Shown: positions 8,797 to 17,357, counted from the stretch's first letter. The stretch: DNA of 64,000 nt from Bacillota bacterium (GCA_012837335.1 DURM01000032.1:1-64000); one strand, 5' to 3'. A program made the numbers and translations. Notes: generated by a model not told the origin, from the letters alone.

Positions 8797-8850
8797 GACC
8801 ACCAAGCCCCCTTTTGGTGCAATCCTCATTACCTAATTCGGCACTGCAAA

Positions 8851-11496
8851 TTACTTCTCCTTTAACTGTTCAACTAACAATTCCCGGACAGTCTTGAGAG
8901 CTTCCGGAAGTTTCTCCGGGAGCCGCCCACCTGCTTGAGCCATATCAGGTCTGCCGCCGCCTCCGCCGCCGCAGATTTGAGCTGCAGTTTTGATCAGATT
9001 GCCAGCGTGAACCACCTTACCAGCGATATCTTTAGTCGCCATGGCTACCAGCAGTACTTTTTCACCGGCACGAGCTCCTAAAAAGATCACCGATGGCTTA
9101 AGCTGATCCCGCAGCTTGTCACCTAAGGTGCGGAGCTGCTCTGTTTCTGCCAGCTCTACTTCAGCAATAACTAATTTAACTCCATTGATTTCCTCAGCTT
9201 GGCTGATTAGATCACCGGTTACATCGGACACTGCCTTGCGCTTAAATTTATTCAGTTCTGCCTGCAGCTCTTTCTGCTGCTCTAACAGCCGTTCCAACTG
9301 TTGAACCGCCTGTTCTACCGGCGCATCAAGAAGTTGGCTGAGTTCTTTAAGCATGGTCTCCCGCTGGTCGGTGTACTCGAGTGCTCGCTTGCCTGCCACT
9401 GCCTCAATTCTGCGGACACCTGCGGCAATACTGCTCTCAGATACAATCCTGAACAAACCAATGTCTCCTGTAGCGCTTACATGGGTGCCTCCGCACAGCT
9501 CCATCGATTCACCCATGGACACTACCCGCACAGAACTGCCATACTTCTCGCCGAAGAGAGCTATCGCGCCTTTGGATTTTGCTTCTTCAAGCGAAAGATT
9601 TTCAGTCTGAACAGGATAGTTGGCCATTACTGCTTCATTAACAAGCTGTTCAATTAACAGGAGCTGCTCAGGTGTAACCGCTTCAAAATGGGTAAAGTCG
9701 AAGCGGAGCCTTTCGGCATCAACATATGAACCGGATTGGTGCACATGCTCGCCTAATACTTCCCGCAGCGCTTTATGAAGCAGATGGGTAGCACTGTGGT
9801 GTCTCATCGTATCCCAGCGCTCTTTGTTGTAAACCGAGGCTAACACTGGATCTCCAACCCGCAATTCTCCTGAAACCAGCACACCTTCGTGAGCAATAAT
9901 GCCTTCAACCGGGTGGCTGACATCTTTGACGCTGAACTGTCCAGTTTTGGCAGTAATTGTTCCTGTATCGGATACCTGACCTCCGCTTTCGGCGTAGAAA
10001 GGAGTCTTATTTAAAACTACAACTCCCGCTTCACCGGCGCCGAGTCGATCAACGATCTGATTATCTTTAATGATGGCAGCAACTTCTGCTGAGCATTCGG
10101 TTGTTTCATAGCCAACAAAGAGCGACTCCAGCTCTTCGTGGAGTTTCTGATAAAGCTCAAGATGGTCACCTAGATAATTCGTCTGTGCCCGAGCTTTTCT
10201 GGCCCTTTCCCGCTGCTGTTCCATCGCTGCTTGGAATCCTTCTTCATCAGTAGCAAACCCCTGTTCAGCAGCAATTTCCTTAGTAAGCTCAGCGGGGAAG
10301 CCATAAGTGTCATAGAGTCTGAAAACATCTTCTCCGGAAATAATCTTTTCTGCACCTGCCTGATGCTTGCTGATGATATCCTGCAGAATGTTCAGACCTT
10401 GATCAAGTGTTTCATAGAAGCGCTGTTCTTCTAGATTAACGACTTTGTGGATATACTCTTTATTGTCCACAAGCTCCGGATAACCGGTCTGCATCTGCTG
10501 AATCACGATATCGACCATTTCATTTAAGAACTGACCCTTAATGCCTAAAAGGCGGCCGTGGCGTGCAGCTCTTCTGATCAGACGCCTTAACACATAACCC
10601 CGCCCCTCATTGCTGGGCAGAACTCCATCACTTACTAAGAAAGTCAGCGCCCGCGCGTGATCCGTGATCACTCTCAGTGACACATCAGCTTTTTCATCTT
10701 TACCGTAGCTGGTTTTGGCGAGACTGGCAGCTTTGTCGATAATCGGCTTGATCAGGTCGATTTCAAAAATGCTTTTTACACCCTGCATCAGAGCTACAAT
10801 CCGCTCCATGCCCATACCCGTGTCAATACTCCTAGATTCCAAAGGCTCGTATCTACCTGCTTCCCGCTGGATATACTGAACAAATACCAAATTCCAGAAC
10901 TCCATAAAGCGCTCGCATTCGCAGCCGGGCTTACAGTCGGGATTATCGCAGCCGAATTCCGGACCGCGGTCATAGTGAATCTCGGAGCAGGGTCCACAGG
11001 GATAGCCTACACCGATTTCCCAGAAGTTGTCTTCTTTACCGAGGCGAACAATCCGTTCCTGAGGAACACCGATCTTTTCATGCCAGATCTGAAAAGCCTC
11101 ATCATCATCCAGATAGATTGTTACCCAGAGCTTGTCTTTGGGAATTCCCATATGTTCGATAATAAACTCCCACGCCCAGGTAATAGCTTCTGCTTTAAAA
11201 TAATCACCAAATGAAAAATTGCCTAACATCTCAAAAAATGTACCATGACGATCGGTTTTTCCCACGTTTTCCAAATCCGGAGTGCGCAGACAGCGCTGGC
11301 AGGTAGTTACCCGCCGGAACTCCGGTTCTTCTTGACCCAGAAAATATGGTTTAAACGGAACCATGCCCGCACCGGTCAGCAGTAAGCTGGCATCACCATG
11401 CGGGACAAGGGAGGCACTAGGCAGAACCTGATGACCTTTTGATTTAAAAAACTCTAAAAACATAGATCGCATTTGATCAGCTGTAATGTACTTCAT
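8851..11496 (-). CDS. alaS: Alanyl-tRNA synthetase
   Basis: The full 881-residue class II enzyme that charges tRNA-Ala. The catalytic domain begins ITADQMRSMFLEFFKSKGH. The editing site has zinc ligands in HSATHLLH and in ELCGGTHV, and the C-terminal C-Ala domain ends with a glycine-rich CGGGGGGRPDMAQAGG. It is the first gene of a long minus-strand operon and has its own promoter 50 bases upstream. The Shine-Dalgarno site is weak: GGAAGAG lies directly before the ATG, next to a five-base-pair CCGCA/TGCGG hairpin that may limit translation. There is no room for a T-box leader. Confidence 0.97.
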   Translation of the reverse strand: MKYITADQMRSMFLEFFKSKGHQVLPSASLVPHGDASLLLTGAGMVPFKPYFLGQEEPEFRRVTTCQRCLRTPDLENVGKTDRHGTFFEMLGNFSFGDYFKAEAITWAWEFIIEHMGIPKDKLWVTIYLDDDEAFQIWHEKIGVPQERIVRLGKEDNFWEIGVGYPCGPCSEIHYDRGPEFGCDNPDCKPGCECERFMEFWNLVFVQYIQREAGRYEPLESRSIDTGMGMERIVALMQGVKSIFEIDLIKPIIDKAASLAKTSYGKDEKADVSLRVITDHARALTFLVSDGVLPSNEGRGYVLRRLIRRAARHGRLLGIKGQFLNEMVDIVIQQMQTGYPELVDNKEYIHKVVNLEEQRFYETLDQGLNILQDIISKHQAGAEKIISGEDVFRLYDTYGFPAELTKEIAAEQGFATDEEGFQAAMEQQRERARKARAQTNYLGDHLELYQKLHEELESLFVGYETTECSAEVAAIIKDNQIVDRLGAGEAGVVVLNKTPFYAESGGQVSDTGTITAKTGQFSVKDVSHPVEGIIAHEGVLVSGELRVGDPVLASVYNKERWDTMRHHSATHLLHKALREVLGEHVHQSGSYVDAERLRFDFTHFEAVTPEQLLLIEQLVNEAVMANYPVQTENLSLEEAKSKGAIALFGEKYGSSVRVVSMGESMELCGGTHVSATGDIGLFRIVSESSIAAGVRRIEAVAGKRALEYTDQRETMLKELSQLLDAPVEQAVQQLERLLEQQKELQAELNKFKRKAVSDVTGDLISQAEEINGVKLVIAEVELAETEQLRTLGDKLRDQLKPSVIFLGARAGEKVLLVAMATKDIAGKVVHAGNLIKTAAQICGGGGGGRPDMAQAGGRLPEKLPEALKTVRELLVEQLKEK

Positions 11497-11546
11497 CTCT
11501 TCCGCATCGAATGTGCGGTTCCCCCCTTCTTTTCTCCACTATTCCT

Positions 11547-11575
11547 ATCTTATCCAATGGCCGAAACCTTGTCAA
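11547..11575 (-). promoter_or_regulatory. Sigma-A promoter of alaS
   Basis: A perfect TTGACA (11575-11570) is 17 bases from TAAGAT (11552-11547). The -35 box starts three bases after the stop codon of the upstream AI-2E gene. The leader to the alaS ATG is about 45 bases. Confidence 0.75.
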
Positions 11576-11577
11576 CA

Positions 11578-12600
11578 CTACCTACCGTCCATGCTGTCAA
11601 GGCGTTTAAGTGTATGAGTAAGCAGTACCCGCACTACTGCGGCAGCCGGTACGGCAATCAGCATCCCGATGATGCCCATCAGCTCACCGCCGGCAAAAAT
11701 TGCAAAGATTACCGCCAGGGGATGCAGTCCTACTCTTTCCCCAATGATTTTCGGTGAAATAATGTTTGCTTCGATTTGGTTTACTAATACGAATATCACC
11801 AGTACCCATACAACCGATATGGGCGATTTGGCCAGCGCTAAAACTGAAGCAGGAATAAACCCGATTATGGGTCCGAAGTAAGGGATTATATCGAACAAGC
11901 CAGCCAAAAGTCCGATAAACAGAGAGTATTTAATGCCGAGCAGCGCAAGTCCACCTGAAATCAAAAGCCCTACCAGACCCGCGTTAACAAGCTGCCCGCG
12001 GATAAAACCGTAGATAATCAGATTTATTTCCTTAGCCAGCGAATAGATAGTGAGGCGGTAGCGTTTGGGTATCAGCATCAAGGTCCGCCGCTTAATGGCT
12101 TCTAGATCCCGAAGCAGGTAAAAAGCCAAAACCGGTGCAATTGCCAGACTGACGACCTGAGATACTAATCCCACCAAAATTTGGGCTATCCGCTCCGCCA
12201 AACCCTCCAGCAGCCTCTGGATGCGGTTTACCAATGTATCAAAGCCAGCCTGCAGCACATCCGGCACAGAAATATCCTGCAGTCCCCGCAGGCGCTGCAG
12301 TCCATCTTCCAGCATTTCTGTTTGTTTAGGCACTGTTTTCAGCAGCTCATCAACTTCCTCCGCCAGCTGTGGGATCATAAACGAGATTAAGAGGGCAAGG
12401 ATAACTGCGAATATCAAATAGACCAATACAATCGCAATTGGACGGGGAACTTGGCGCTTTTCGAAAACCATGACGAGCGGATAGGCAGTGTAAGCGATCA
12501 GGGAAGCAAACAAGAACGGACTTAGAACAGCCCGAACCCGGTACAAAAACAAAAGCGCAATAATCAGCAGTATCGTCAAAATCCACTTTCTTGTATCCAT
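11578..12600 (-). CDS. AI-2E family transporter (YrrI/PerM-like membrane protein)
   Basis: A 340-residue integral membrane protein with about seven or eight hydrophobic helices. The family motifs LSPFLFASLIAYTAYPLV near the N terminus and LFDIIPYFGPIIGFIPA in the C-terminal half are present. Members of this family (PF01594) include exporters and Na+/H+ antiporters; the substrate here is unknown. The in-frame TTG at 12663 is rejected because the codons between 12663 and 12636 encode an intrinsic terminator. The ATG at 12600 (MDTRKWILTILL) is used, although its Shine-Dalgarno site is weak. The gene precedes alaS, as yrrI does in Bacillus. Confidence 0.87.
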   Translation of the reverse strand: MDTRKWILTILLIIALLFLYRVRAVLSPFLFASLIAYTAYPLVMVFEKRQVPRPIAIVLVYLIFAVILALLISFMIPQLAEEVDELLKTVPKQTEMLEDGLQRLRGLQDISVPDVLQAGFDTLVNRIQRLLEGLAERIAQILVGLVSQVVSLAIAPVLAFYLLRDLEAIKRRTLMLIPKRYRLTIYSLAKEINLIIYGFIRGQLVNAGLVGLLISGGLALLGIKYSLFIGLLAGLFDIIPYFGPIIGFIPASVLALAKSPISVVWVLVIFVLVNQIEANIISPKIIGERVGLHPLAVIFAIFAGGELMGIIGMLIAVPAAAVVRVLLTHTLKRLDSMDGR

Positions 12601-12635
12601 GATAATCGCATCGCTCACCACTGTCTGTTTTTGTT

Positions 12636-12668
12636 TATTTAAAAAGAGGTCGGACCCTGCCAACCTCT
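12636..12668 (-). terminator. Intrinsic terminator after the small membrane protein gene
   Basis: A nine-base-pair stem (AGAGGTTGG with CCGACCTCT, one G-U pair), a six-base loop and a run of U. It begins one base after the TAG of the 12669-12872 gene. Confidence 0.85.
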
Positions 12669-12872
12669 CTAGCGAAGCATTGCCTCTAAGCGTCGACTTA
12701 TCATCTGCCGACCATTCTGATAGCCATTGCCTAAACTCCTCATCCAGCGCCGGCGGGCATACTTCATGCGCCGCTGCATCGGAGTTCCGTCAATTCTGTT
12801 CATAAAGTAGATGCCTAAAGCTGCTCCCAGGATTCCTGCAACAAGCCAGCTTCTACCTGATCGATTTTCCAT
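12669..12872 (-). CDS. Small single-pass membrane protein, function unknown
   Basis: 67 residues: a short polar start, one transmembrane helix with glycines (SWLVAGILGAALGIYF, about 8-24), then a basic, arginine-rich cytoplasmic tail. A good GAGGAG lies nine bases before the ATG. It sits between two strong intrinsic terminators, so it forms a monocistronic unit. It superficially resembles YtxH-type general-stress proteins, but the match is too short to assign. Confidence 0.75.
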   Translation of the reverse strand: MENRSGRSWLVAGILGAALGIYFMNRIDGTPMQRRMKYARRRWMRSLGNGYQNGRQMISRRLEAMLR

Positions 12873-12906
12873 ATCATCAACTCCTCACTGTTATTATGTT
12901 CATTTC

Positions 12907-12948
12907 AAAAAAAATTACCGCTTGCCCAGAAATCCAGCAAACGGTAAT
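12907..12948 (-). terminator. Intrinsic terminator of the isc operon
   Basis: A 12-base-pair stem (ATTACCGTTTGC with GCAAGCGGTAAT, one wobble pair) with an 11-base loop, followed by eight U. It begins five bases after the iscU stop. Confidence 0.92.
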
Positions 12949-12953
12949 ATGTG

Positions 12954-13319
12954 TCAGTGTTTAGCCTTGTAATCTTCAATAGCCTTTTTTAAAGCATCTG
13001 CAGCCAAATTGGAACAGTGCATTTTCACCGGCGGCAGTCCATCTAAAGCATCCGCTACCGCCTGATTAGTAATTTCTTCCGCTTCCTCGATAGTTTTACC
13101 CATAACCAATTCGGTAATAATGCTAGAGGTAGCTACCGCGGCAGCGCAGCCAAAGGTCTTAAACTTGACATCCACGATGCGGTTGTCCTCAACTTTGATC
13201 CAGATTTTCATAATATCTCCGCAGCGCGCGTTACCCTCAACACCAACACCGTCTGCGTCCTGGATCTCGCCCACATTGCGGGGGTTTTGGAAATGATCCA
13301 TCACTTTGTCTGAATACAT
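12954..13319 (-). CDS. iscU: Fe-S cluster assembly scaffold IscU/NifU
   Basis: A 121-residue scaffold on which IscS sulfur and iron are built into [2Fe-2S] and [4Fe-4S] clusters. The three ligand cysteines are present (C33 in ARCGD, C58 in FGCAAAVA, C102 in MHCSNL), as is D35. The short form has no NifU C-terminal domains. It lies 27 bases after iscS and is the last gene before a strong terminator. The scaffold start MYSDKVMDHFQNPRNVG is typical of Clostridia. Confidence 0.96.
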   Translation of the reverse strand: MYSDKVMDHFQNPRNVGEIQDADGVGVEGNARCGDIMKIWIKVEDNRIVDVKFKTFGCAAAVATSSIITELVMGKTIEEAEEITNQAVADALDGLPPVKMHCSNLAADALKKAIEDYKAKH

Positions 13320-13346
13320 TGATACCCTATCCCCTTCATCCTCGTA

Positions 13347-14504
13347 TTAACCACTGTATAATGGCGACATCTGCCGCAGCCGTTCGACAATCGGCGGCAG
13401 GCATTCTAAAACATAATCAATATCAGCGTCAGTATTAGCCCGACCTAAGGTCAATCTTAATGAACCATGGGCTATCTCATGCGGAAGGCCGATAGCCAAA
13501 AGCACATGCGATGGCTCCAGTGATCCTGAAGTGCAAGCCGAGCCGCTGGAACCGGCAATTCCCTTCAGATCAAGGTTCAAAAGCAGCGATTCCCCCTCAA
13601 TAAACTCAAAACAGACATTGATGTTATGGGGCAGCCGCTCTGTTCTACTACCGTTTAAGCGTGTGTGAGGAATCTGCAGGATGCCATCTAAAAGCCGATC
13701 TCTCAGTTTTTGAATTCTCGGCACTTCCACATCCAGCTCCGCTTTAGCTAGTTTCAGCGCTTCCGCCAAACCGATGATTCCGGCGGTGTTTTCTGTGCCG
13801 GCGCGTCTGCGCCGCTCCTGCACCCCACCATGCAGCTGCGGAATCAGCCTCACCCCACGGCGGACATAAAGAGCGCCTACTCCCTTTGGGCCATACAGCT
13901 TATGAGCTGATAGAGTCAAGAGGTCAACATTTAATGCCTGCACATCAACATCCATGCTGCCCACAGACTGAACCGCATCAGTGTGCATCAGAACACCCTT
14001 ATCGCGGGCAATCTTACCGATGGCTGCGATTGGTTGAATGGTTCCAATTTCATTGTTGGCATGCATGATCGAGACTAAAATTGTATCATCCCGCAGTGCG
14101 TTTTGGAAATCCTCAACGCTGACCAAGCCTTCTTCACTAACCGGAAGGTATGTGACTTCAAACCCATCTTTTTCCAATTCCTTCATAGGATTTAAGACCG
14201 CAGGATGCTCAATACAAGAAGTAATAATATGATTGCCGCGCTTCCGGTTTGCTTGGGCCGCTCCTTTAATAGCCAGGTTATTTGATTCAGTACCGCCGCT
14301 GGTAAAGATAATTTCGTTAAAGTCAGCATTCAAAACTTCCGCAACCGTCTCTCGAGCTTGATCTAAAGCTTTCTTTGCTTCCCGCCCGAATCTGTGAACA
14401 GAAGAAGCATTGCCGTACTGCTCCTTTAAGTAAGGCAGCATAGCCTCCAATACTTCGTCACGGATCGGAGTAGTGGCAGCGTGATCTAAATAGACTGTTT
14501 TCAC
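13347..14504 (-). CDS. iscS: Cysteine desulfurase, NifS/IscS type
   Basis: A 385-residue PLP enzyme that takes sulfur from cysteine for clusters and thio-modifications. The PLP lysine K202 is in LSAHKLYGPKG, a histidine in SCIEHPAV, and the mobile catalytic cysteine C324 in GSACTSGSLEPSHV. The start is a GTG overlapping the iscR stop by four bases, with AGAGGTG eight bases upstream. No trmU/mnmA gene follows, unlike in Bacillus; iscU follows instead, so its main client here is probably the IscU scaffold. Confidence 0.96.
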   Translation of the reverse strand: MKTVYLDHAATTPIRDEVLEAMLPYLKEQYGNASSVHRFGREAKKALDQARETVAEVLNADFNEIIFTSGGTESNNLAIKGAAQANRKRGNHIITSCIEHPAVLNPMKELEKDGFEVTYLPVSEEGLVSVEDFQNALRDDTILVSIMHANNEIGTIQPIAAIGKIARDKGVLMHTDAVQSVGSMDVDVQALNVDLLTLSAHKLYGPKGVGALYVRRGVRLIPQLHGGVQERRRRAGTENTAGIIGLAEALKLAKAELDVEVPRIQKLRDRLLDGILQIPHTRLNGSRTERLPHNINVCFEFIEGESLLLNLDLKGIAGSSGSACTSGSLEPSHVLLAIGLPHEIAHGSLRLTLGRANTDADIDYVLECLPPIVERLRQMSPLYSG

Positions 14505-14953
14505 CCTAAATCACCTCTGTTCTGCAACTGCTGCTGCATTAGTTTTGCTTTGCCGGTCAACCAAGCCAATGTTGTATTTTCTAGTACATCTTCGATGCTT
14601 GCCTGCAGTTTCTGCCATAAAACCCTGGTTGCACACTTTTCGCTCATGTAACAGCCGTCACTATCTTCTTCATCGACACAACTTCTAGGGGCAACCGGAC
14701 CTTCTAACGCGGTAAGAATCTCACCAATCGTTATTTCCTCTGAAGGTTTCGCAAGCTGATAGCCACCCTGCGCTCCGCGGAAACTGACCACCAGTCCAGC
14801 TCTGCGCAAAACTGAGATCAGCTGTTCTAGATATGCCTCAGGAATGTCCTGCCTTGCGGCAATTACCCCCAGCGGAACAGGTTCCTCGCTGCTGTAGAGA
14901 GCTAAGTCCAGCATCGCTCGGACGCCGTATTCTCCCCTCGTTGAAATCCGCAT
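14501..14953 (-). CDS. iscR: Rrf2-family Fe-S regulator (IscR-like)
   Basis: A 150-residue winged-helix repressor. The N-terminal domain RISTRGEYGVRAMLDLA and the wing FRGAQGGYQLAKP are typical of Rrf2. Three cysteines at 92, 101 and 107 (SCVDEEDSDGCYMSEKC) match the cluster-binding position of IscR, whereas CymR-type members lack them. It probably senses cluster status and represses its own operon. AGGAGG lies about 8 bases before the ATG. It heads iscR-iscS-iscU. Confidence 0.9.
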   Translation of the reverse strand: MRISTRGEYGVRAMLDLALYSSEEPVPLGVIAARQDIPEAYLEQLISVLRRAGLVVSFRGAQGGYQLAKPSEEITIGEILTALEGPVAPRSCVDEEDSDGCYMSEKCATRVLWQKLQASIEDVLENTTLAWLTGKAKLMQQQLQNRGDLG

Positions 14954-14971
14954 TGTTACCTGCCTCCTAGC

Positions 14972-14995
14972 AATCCCGAGTAAACTCCTTGGAAT
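14972..14995 (-). promoter_or_regulatory. Possible IscR/Rrf2 operator
   Basis: Between the -10 box and the iscR Shine-Dalgarno site lies an imperfect dyad. A core GAGT-TT-ACTC is flanked by ATTCC and GGGAT arms, and the right half reads TTTACTCGGGATT. The placement just downstream of the start site fits autorepression. The half-site resemblance to known IscR boxes is from memory. Confidence 0.45.
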
Positions 14996-15008
14996 TGGGT
15001 TCTAAATG

Positions 15009-15038
15009 ATCATAGCACACATGAATTTATTCTGTCAA
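15009..15038 (-). promoter_or_regulatory. Sigma-A promoter of the isc operon
   Basis: TTGACA (15038-15033) and an extended -10, TGC-TATGAT (15014-15009), are 18 bases apart. The TGA stop codon of rarA (15037-15035) is part of the -35 hexamer. Confidence 0.8.
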
Positions 15039-16348
15039 TTCAAACGTGCATAAAACTCGATCCGCTCTTTTACATTTTTTTCCTCACCTTGAGTAGTTGG
15101 CTGGTAAAACTTGATATCCGCAACATTGTCGGGCAGATACTGCTGTTTAACATAATGATATGGGTAAGCGTGGGGATACTTGTACTCCGCGCCATGACCC
15201 AGGTTTTTCGATCCCGGATAATGGGCATCCCTAAGATGCCGCGGTACCGGCTGGTTAACCGTAGTTTCCACAACGCTCATCGCCTGGTCAATTGCTTTGA
15301 TCACTGAATTACTCTTAGGCGCAGTGGCTATGTAAATAATTGCTTGAGCGATAGGAATTCGTGCTTCCGGCATACCCACCCATTCCAGGGCATTAGCAGC
15401 GGCGTGAGCCATCAGCATCGCCCGGGGATCAGCCATTCCAACATCCTCAGATGCGTGGACGATTAATCGCCGCACAATAAAGCGGGGATCTTCCTGGGCA
15501 TAAAGCATGCGGGCAAACCAATAAAGCGCTGCATCGGGATCGCTGCCCCGCATCGACTTAATGAAAGCCGACGTCACATCATAGTGGGAATCACCTGACT
15601 TGTCATAGGTTACACGCTGAGACTGAACCGCATCCTCAATTATTTCTAAATCGATCTGCCGCACACCATCCTGATCCGGCGGCGCAGCCATTACCGCAAA
15701 TTCTAAAGCGCTGAGAGCTGCTCTGGCATCTCCATTGGCTGTTTCTACCAAGTGCTCCAAGGCTTCATCAGTGATGTGATGGGGATAATCAGCCAAACCT
15801 TTCTCTGACGTGCTGGCCTGCTTAACAACCTTTTTTAGATCCTCATTTGTCAGGGGGTTAAGCTGGAAGATTCGGGAGCGGCTTAAAAGAGCTGCATTAA
15901 CTTCAAAATACGGGTTTTCTGTCGTAGCCGCGATTAAACATACATCACCATTTTCCATGGCCGGCAGCAATACATCCTGCTGACCTTTATTCAACCTCTG
16001 AATCTCATCAATGAAGAGGATTGTCTTCTGCCTATGAAATTTAAGACGATCCTGCGCTTCGGTAATAATCTTTTTAAGGTCGGCCACACCGGTATTGGTA
16101 GCGCTGACCTGAACAAAATACGCCTTGGTCACATGGGAAATAACATACGCTAAGGTAGTTTTACCTACCCCCGGCGGACCATACAGAATCAAGGAGCTGA
16201 TCTGGTCGTTTTCAATAGCTCGGCGCAGCAGCTTACCCGGTCCCAATATATGTTCCTGACCAACAAACTCATCGAGATTGGTCGGTCTCATCCTTACTGC
16301 TAACGGCTGTCCACCCCGATCCTTGTATGCCCTGCTGAACAAATCCAT
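15035..16348 (-). CDS. rarA: Replication-associated recombination protein A (RarA/MgsA)
   Basis: A 437-residue AAA+ ATPase of the clamp-loader group that acts at stalled forks. Walker A is LYGPPGVGKTTLAY, Walker B LFIDEIQRL, sensor 1 AATTENPYFEVN, and the arginine finger region SRSRIF. The C-terminal tetramerisation domain contains RGSDPDAALYW and EDVGMADPRA. The ATG at 16348 is preferred to a GTG at 16357, because the GAGGTG Shine-Dalgarno site overlaps the GTG itself. It is co-transcribed with tcdA, as in Bacillus. Confidence 0.95.
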   Translation of the reverse strand: MDLFSRAYKDRGGQPLAVRMRPTNLDEFVGQEHILGPGKLLRRAIENDQISSLILYGPPGVGKTTLAYVISHVTKAYFVQVSATNTGVADLKKIITEAQDRLKFHRQKTILFIDEIQRLNKGQQDVLLPAMENGDVCLIAATTENPYFEVNAALLSRSRIFQLNPLTNEDLKKVVKQASTSEKGLADYPHHITDEALEHLVETANGDARAALSALEFAVMAAPPDQDGVRQIDLEIIEDAVQSQRVTYDKSGDSHYDVTSAFIKSMRGSDPDAALYWFARMLYAQEDPRFIVRRLIVHASEDVGMADPRAMLMAHAAANALEWVGMPEARIPIAQAIIYIATAPKSNSVIKAIDQAMSVVETTVNQPVPRHLRDAHYPGSKNLGHGAEYKYPHAYPYHYVKQQYLPDNVADIKFYQPTTQGEEKNVKERIEFYARLN

Positions 16349-16371
16349 CCTGCTCACCTCAGCTGTAAAAA

Positions 16372-17073
16372 TTAACTGCCAATTAAATCCCGCACTACTA
16401 CACTCGCCATTAAGTATCCAGCTGCGGGAGGGACAAAAGCTGTGGACCCCGGCAGATGCCTGCCGTTTTCTTTCGGCTGGTCAAATCTGATCGGCCGCTC
16501 AGTGGAAAACACGGTCTTCACACCCGAAGTAATGCCCCGTTTGCGGAGCTCGATTCGCACTACCTTTGCCAGAGGACAGGTGTGGGTCTCGCTGATATCA
16601 GCTGCTTTAAGTTCACTGGGATCAAGCTTATTACCCGCGCCCATGGCAGAGACAATTGGAATCTGGCTGCGGTAGCACCGTTCAATCAGATCAAGCTTCG
16701 CTCCCACCGAATCAATGGCATCCACAACATAATCAATCTTGCGAGAAAACACCAGCTGATCTGTATCCTTTTCATAAAAGATAGGATAGCTGAAAACCCT
16801 ACATTCGGGATTAATATCTTTTATCCGCTCTTCCGCCGCCTCAGTCTTGAGCCTGCCCACTGTGGAAGTCAGTGCGATCAGCTGGCGGTTGAGATTAGAA
16901 AGACTTACCCGGTCATGATCCACAATGATCAGTGTCCCGACTCCACTGCGGGCTAAACCTTCGACAGCGGCCGCTCCCACTCCTCCCAGTCCAAAGACTG
17001 CGACAGTCGCTGCGTTTAATCGCGCTATACCCTCTTTACCGATTAACCATTCGGTACGGACAAACCGCTCCAT
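16372..17073 (-). CDS. tcdA: tRNA threonylcarbamoyladenosine dehydratase (TcdA/CsdL)
   Basis: A 233-residue E1-like (ThiF/MoeB) enzyme that cyclises t6A37 of tRNA to ct6A using ATP. The nucleotide loop VAVFGLGGVGAAAVEGLARSG is present, as are the DHDRVSLSNLNRQ segment and DAIDSVGAKLDL. No catalytic CxxC zinc pair of ThiF is seen, in keeping with TcdA. AGAGGAG lies seven bases before the ATG. It lies immediately downstream of the 6S RNA terminator and upstream of rarA, so it needs read-through or its own weak promoter. Confidence 0.93.
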   Translation of the reverse strand: MERFVRTEWLIGKEGIARLNAATVAVFGLGGVGAAAVEGLARSGVGTLIIVDHDRVSLSNLNRQLIALTSTVGRLKTEAAEERIKDINPECRVFSYPIFYEKDTDQLVFSRKIDYVVDAIDSVGAKLDLIERCYRSQIPIVSAMGAGNKLDPSELKAADISETHTCPLAKVVRIELRKRGITSGVKTVFSTERPIRFDQPKENGRHLPGSTAFVPPAAGYLMASVVVRDLIGS

Positions 17074-17099
17074 ACGCTTTTCTCCTCTATTCTTAAAAT

Positions 17100-17128
17100 C
17101 AGAAAAACCTCCTATTTCTAGGAGGTTT
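17100..17128 (-). terminator. Intrinsic terminator of 6S RNA
   Basis: A perfect ten-base-pair stem (AAACCTCCTA with TAGGAGGTTT) with a GAAA loop, followed by a U-rich tail. It sits between the 6S body and the tcdA Shine-Dalgarno site. Confidence 0.85.
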
Positions 17129-17322
17129 ACTGCGATTTTCTCCCCACTATGCCGTTGAACTGACTAGAATGAACCTGCTCTCGGCAGGTGGGTATCCTCC
17201 CAACAGCTTCAAGTGTCCTTCTTGCAAGGCGTACTATCCACTCTTGGAGTTGAATTCCCTTTGTAATGGTGTTGGCTCATTACAAAGCCAGTTTCATCCC
17301 GAGCACAGCAGGGCTTTGGTTC
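17103..17322 (-). ncRNA. ssrS: 6S RNA (ssrS), including its terminator hairpin
   Basis: A stable RNA that binds sigma-A RNA polymerase and mimics an open promoter. The predicted transcript starts at about 17322. An 11-base-pair closing stem with wobbles pairs CCCTGCTGTGC near the 5' end with GCATAGTGGGG near the 3' end. Inside are a perfect ten-base-pair hairpin (CTTTGTAATG with CATTACAAAG), a CCTT/AAGG apical hairpin and an ACCTGC/GCAGGT hairpin. The main body is about 190 bases, the usual size. The position between aspS and tcdA is the place of the 6S-1 gene in Bacillus. Identity rests on synteny and fold, not on a covariance search. Confidence 0.8.
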
Positions 17323-17328
17323 AACCTA

Positions 17329-17357
17329 ATCTTAACATAAACAGCTTTAGAATGCAA
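17329..17357 (-). promoter_or_regulatory. Sigma-A promoter of 6S RNA
   Basis: TTGCAT (17357-17352), a 17-base spacer and an extended -10, TGT-TAAGAT (17334-17329). The predicted +1 is a G near 17322, just before the 6S closing stem. Confidence 0.65.

Noticed and set aside
11497-11577. Possible T-box leader of alaS
   Set aside because: Only 81 bases separate the genes and the promoter leaves about 45 bases of leader, too short for a T-box.
12636-12663. Promoter inside the terminator before the AI-2E gene (TTGGCA with TTAAAT)
   Set aside because: The spacer would be only 15 bases and the -35 lies in the hairpin stem.
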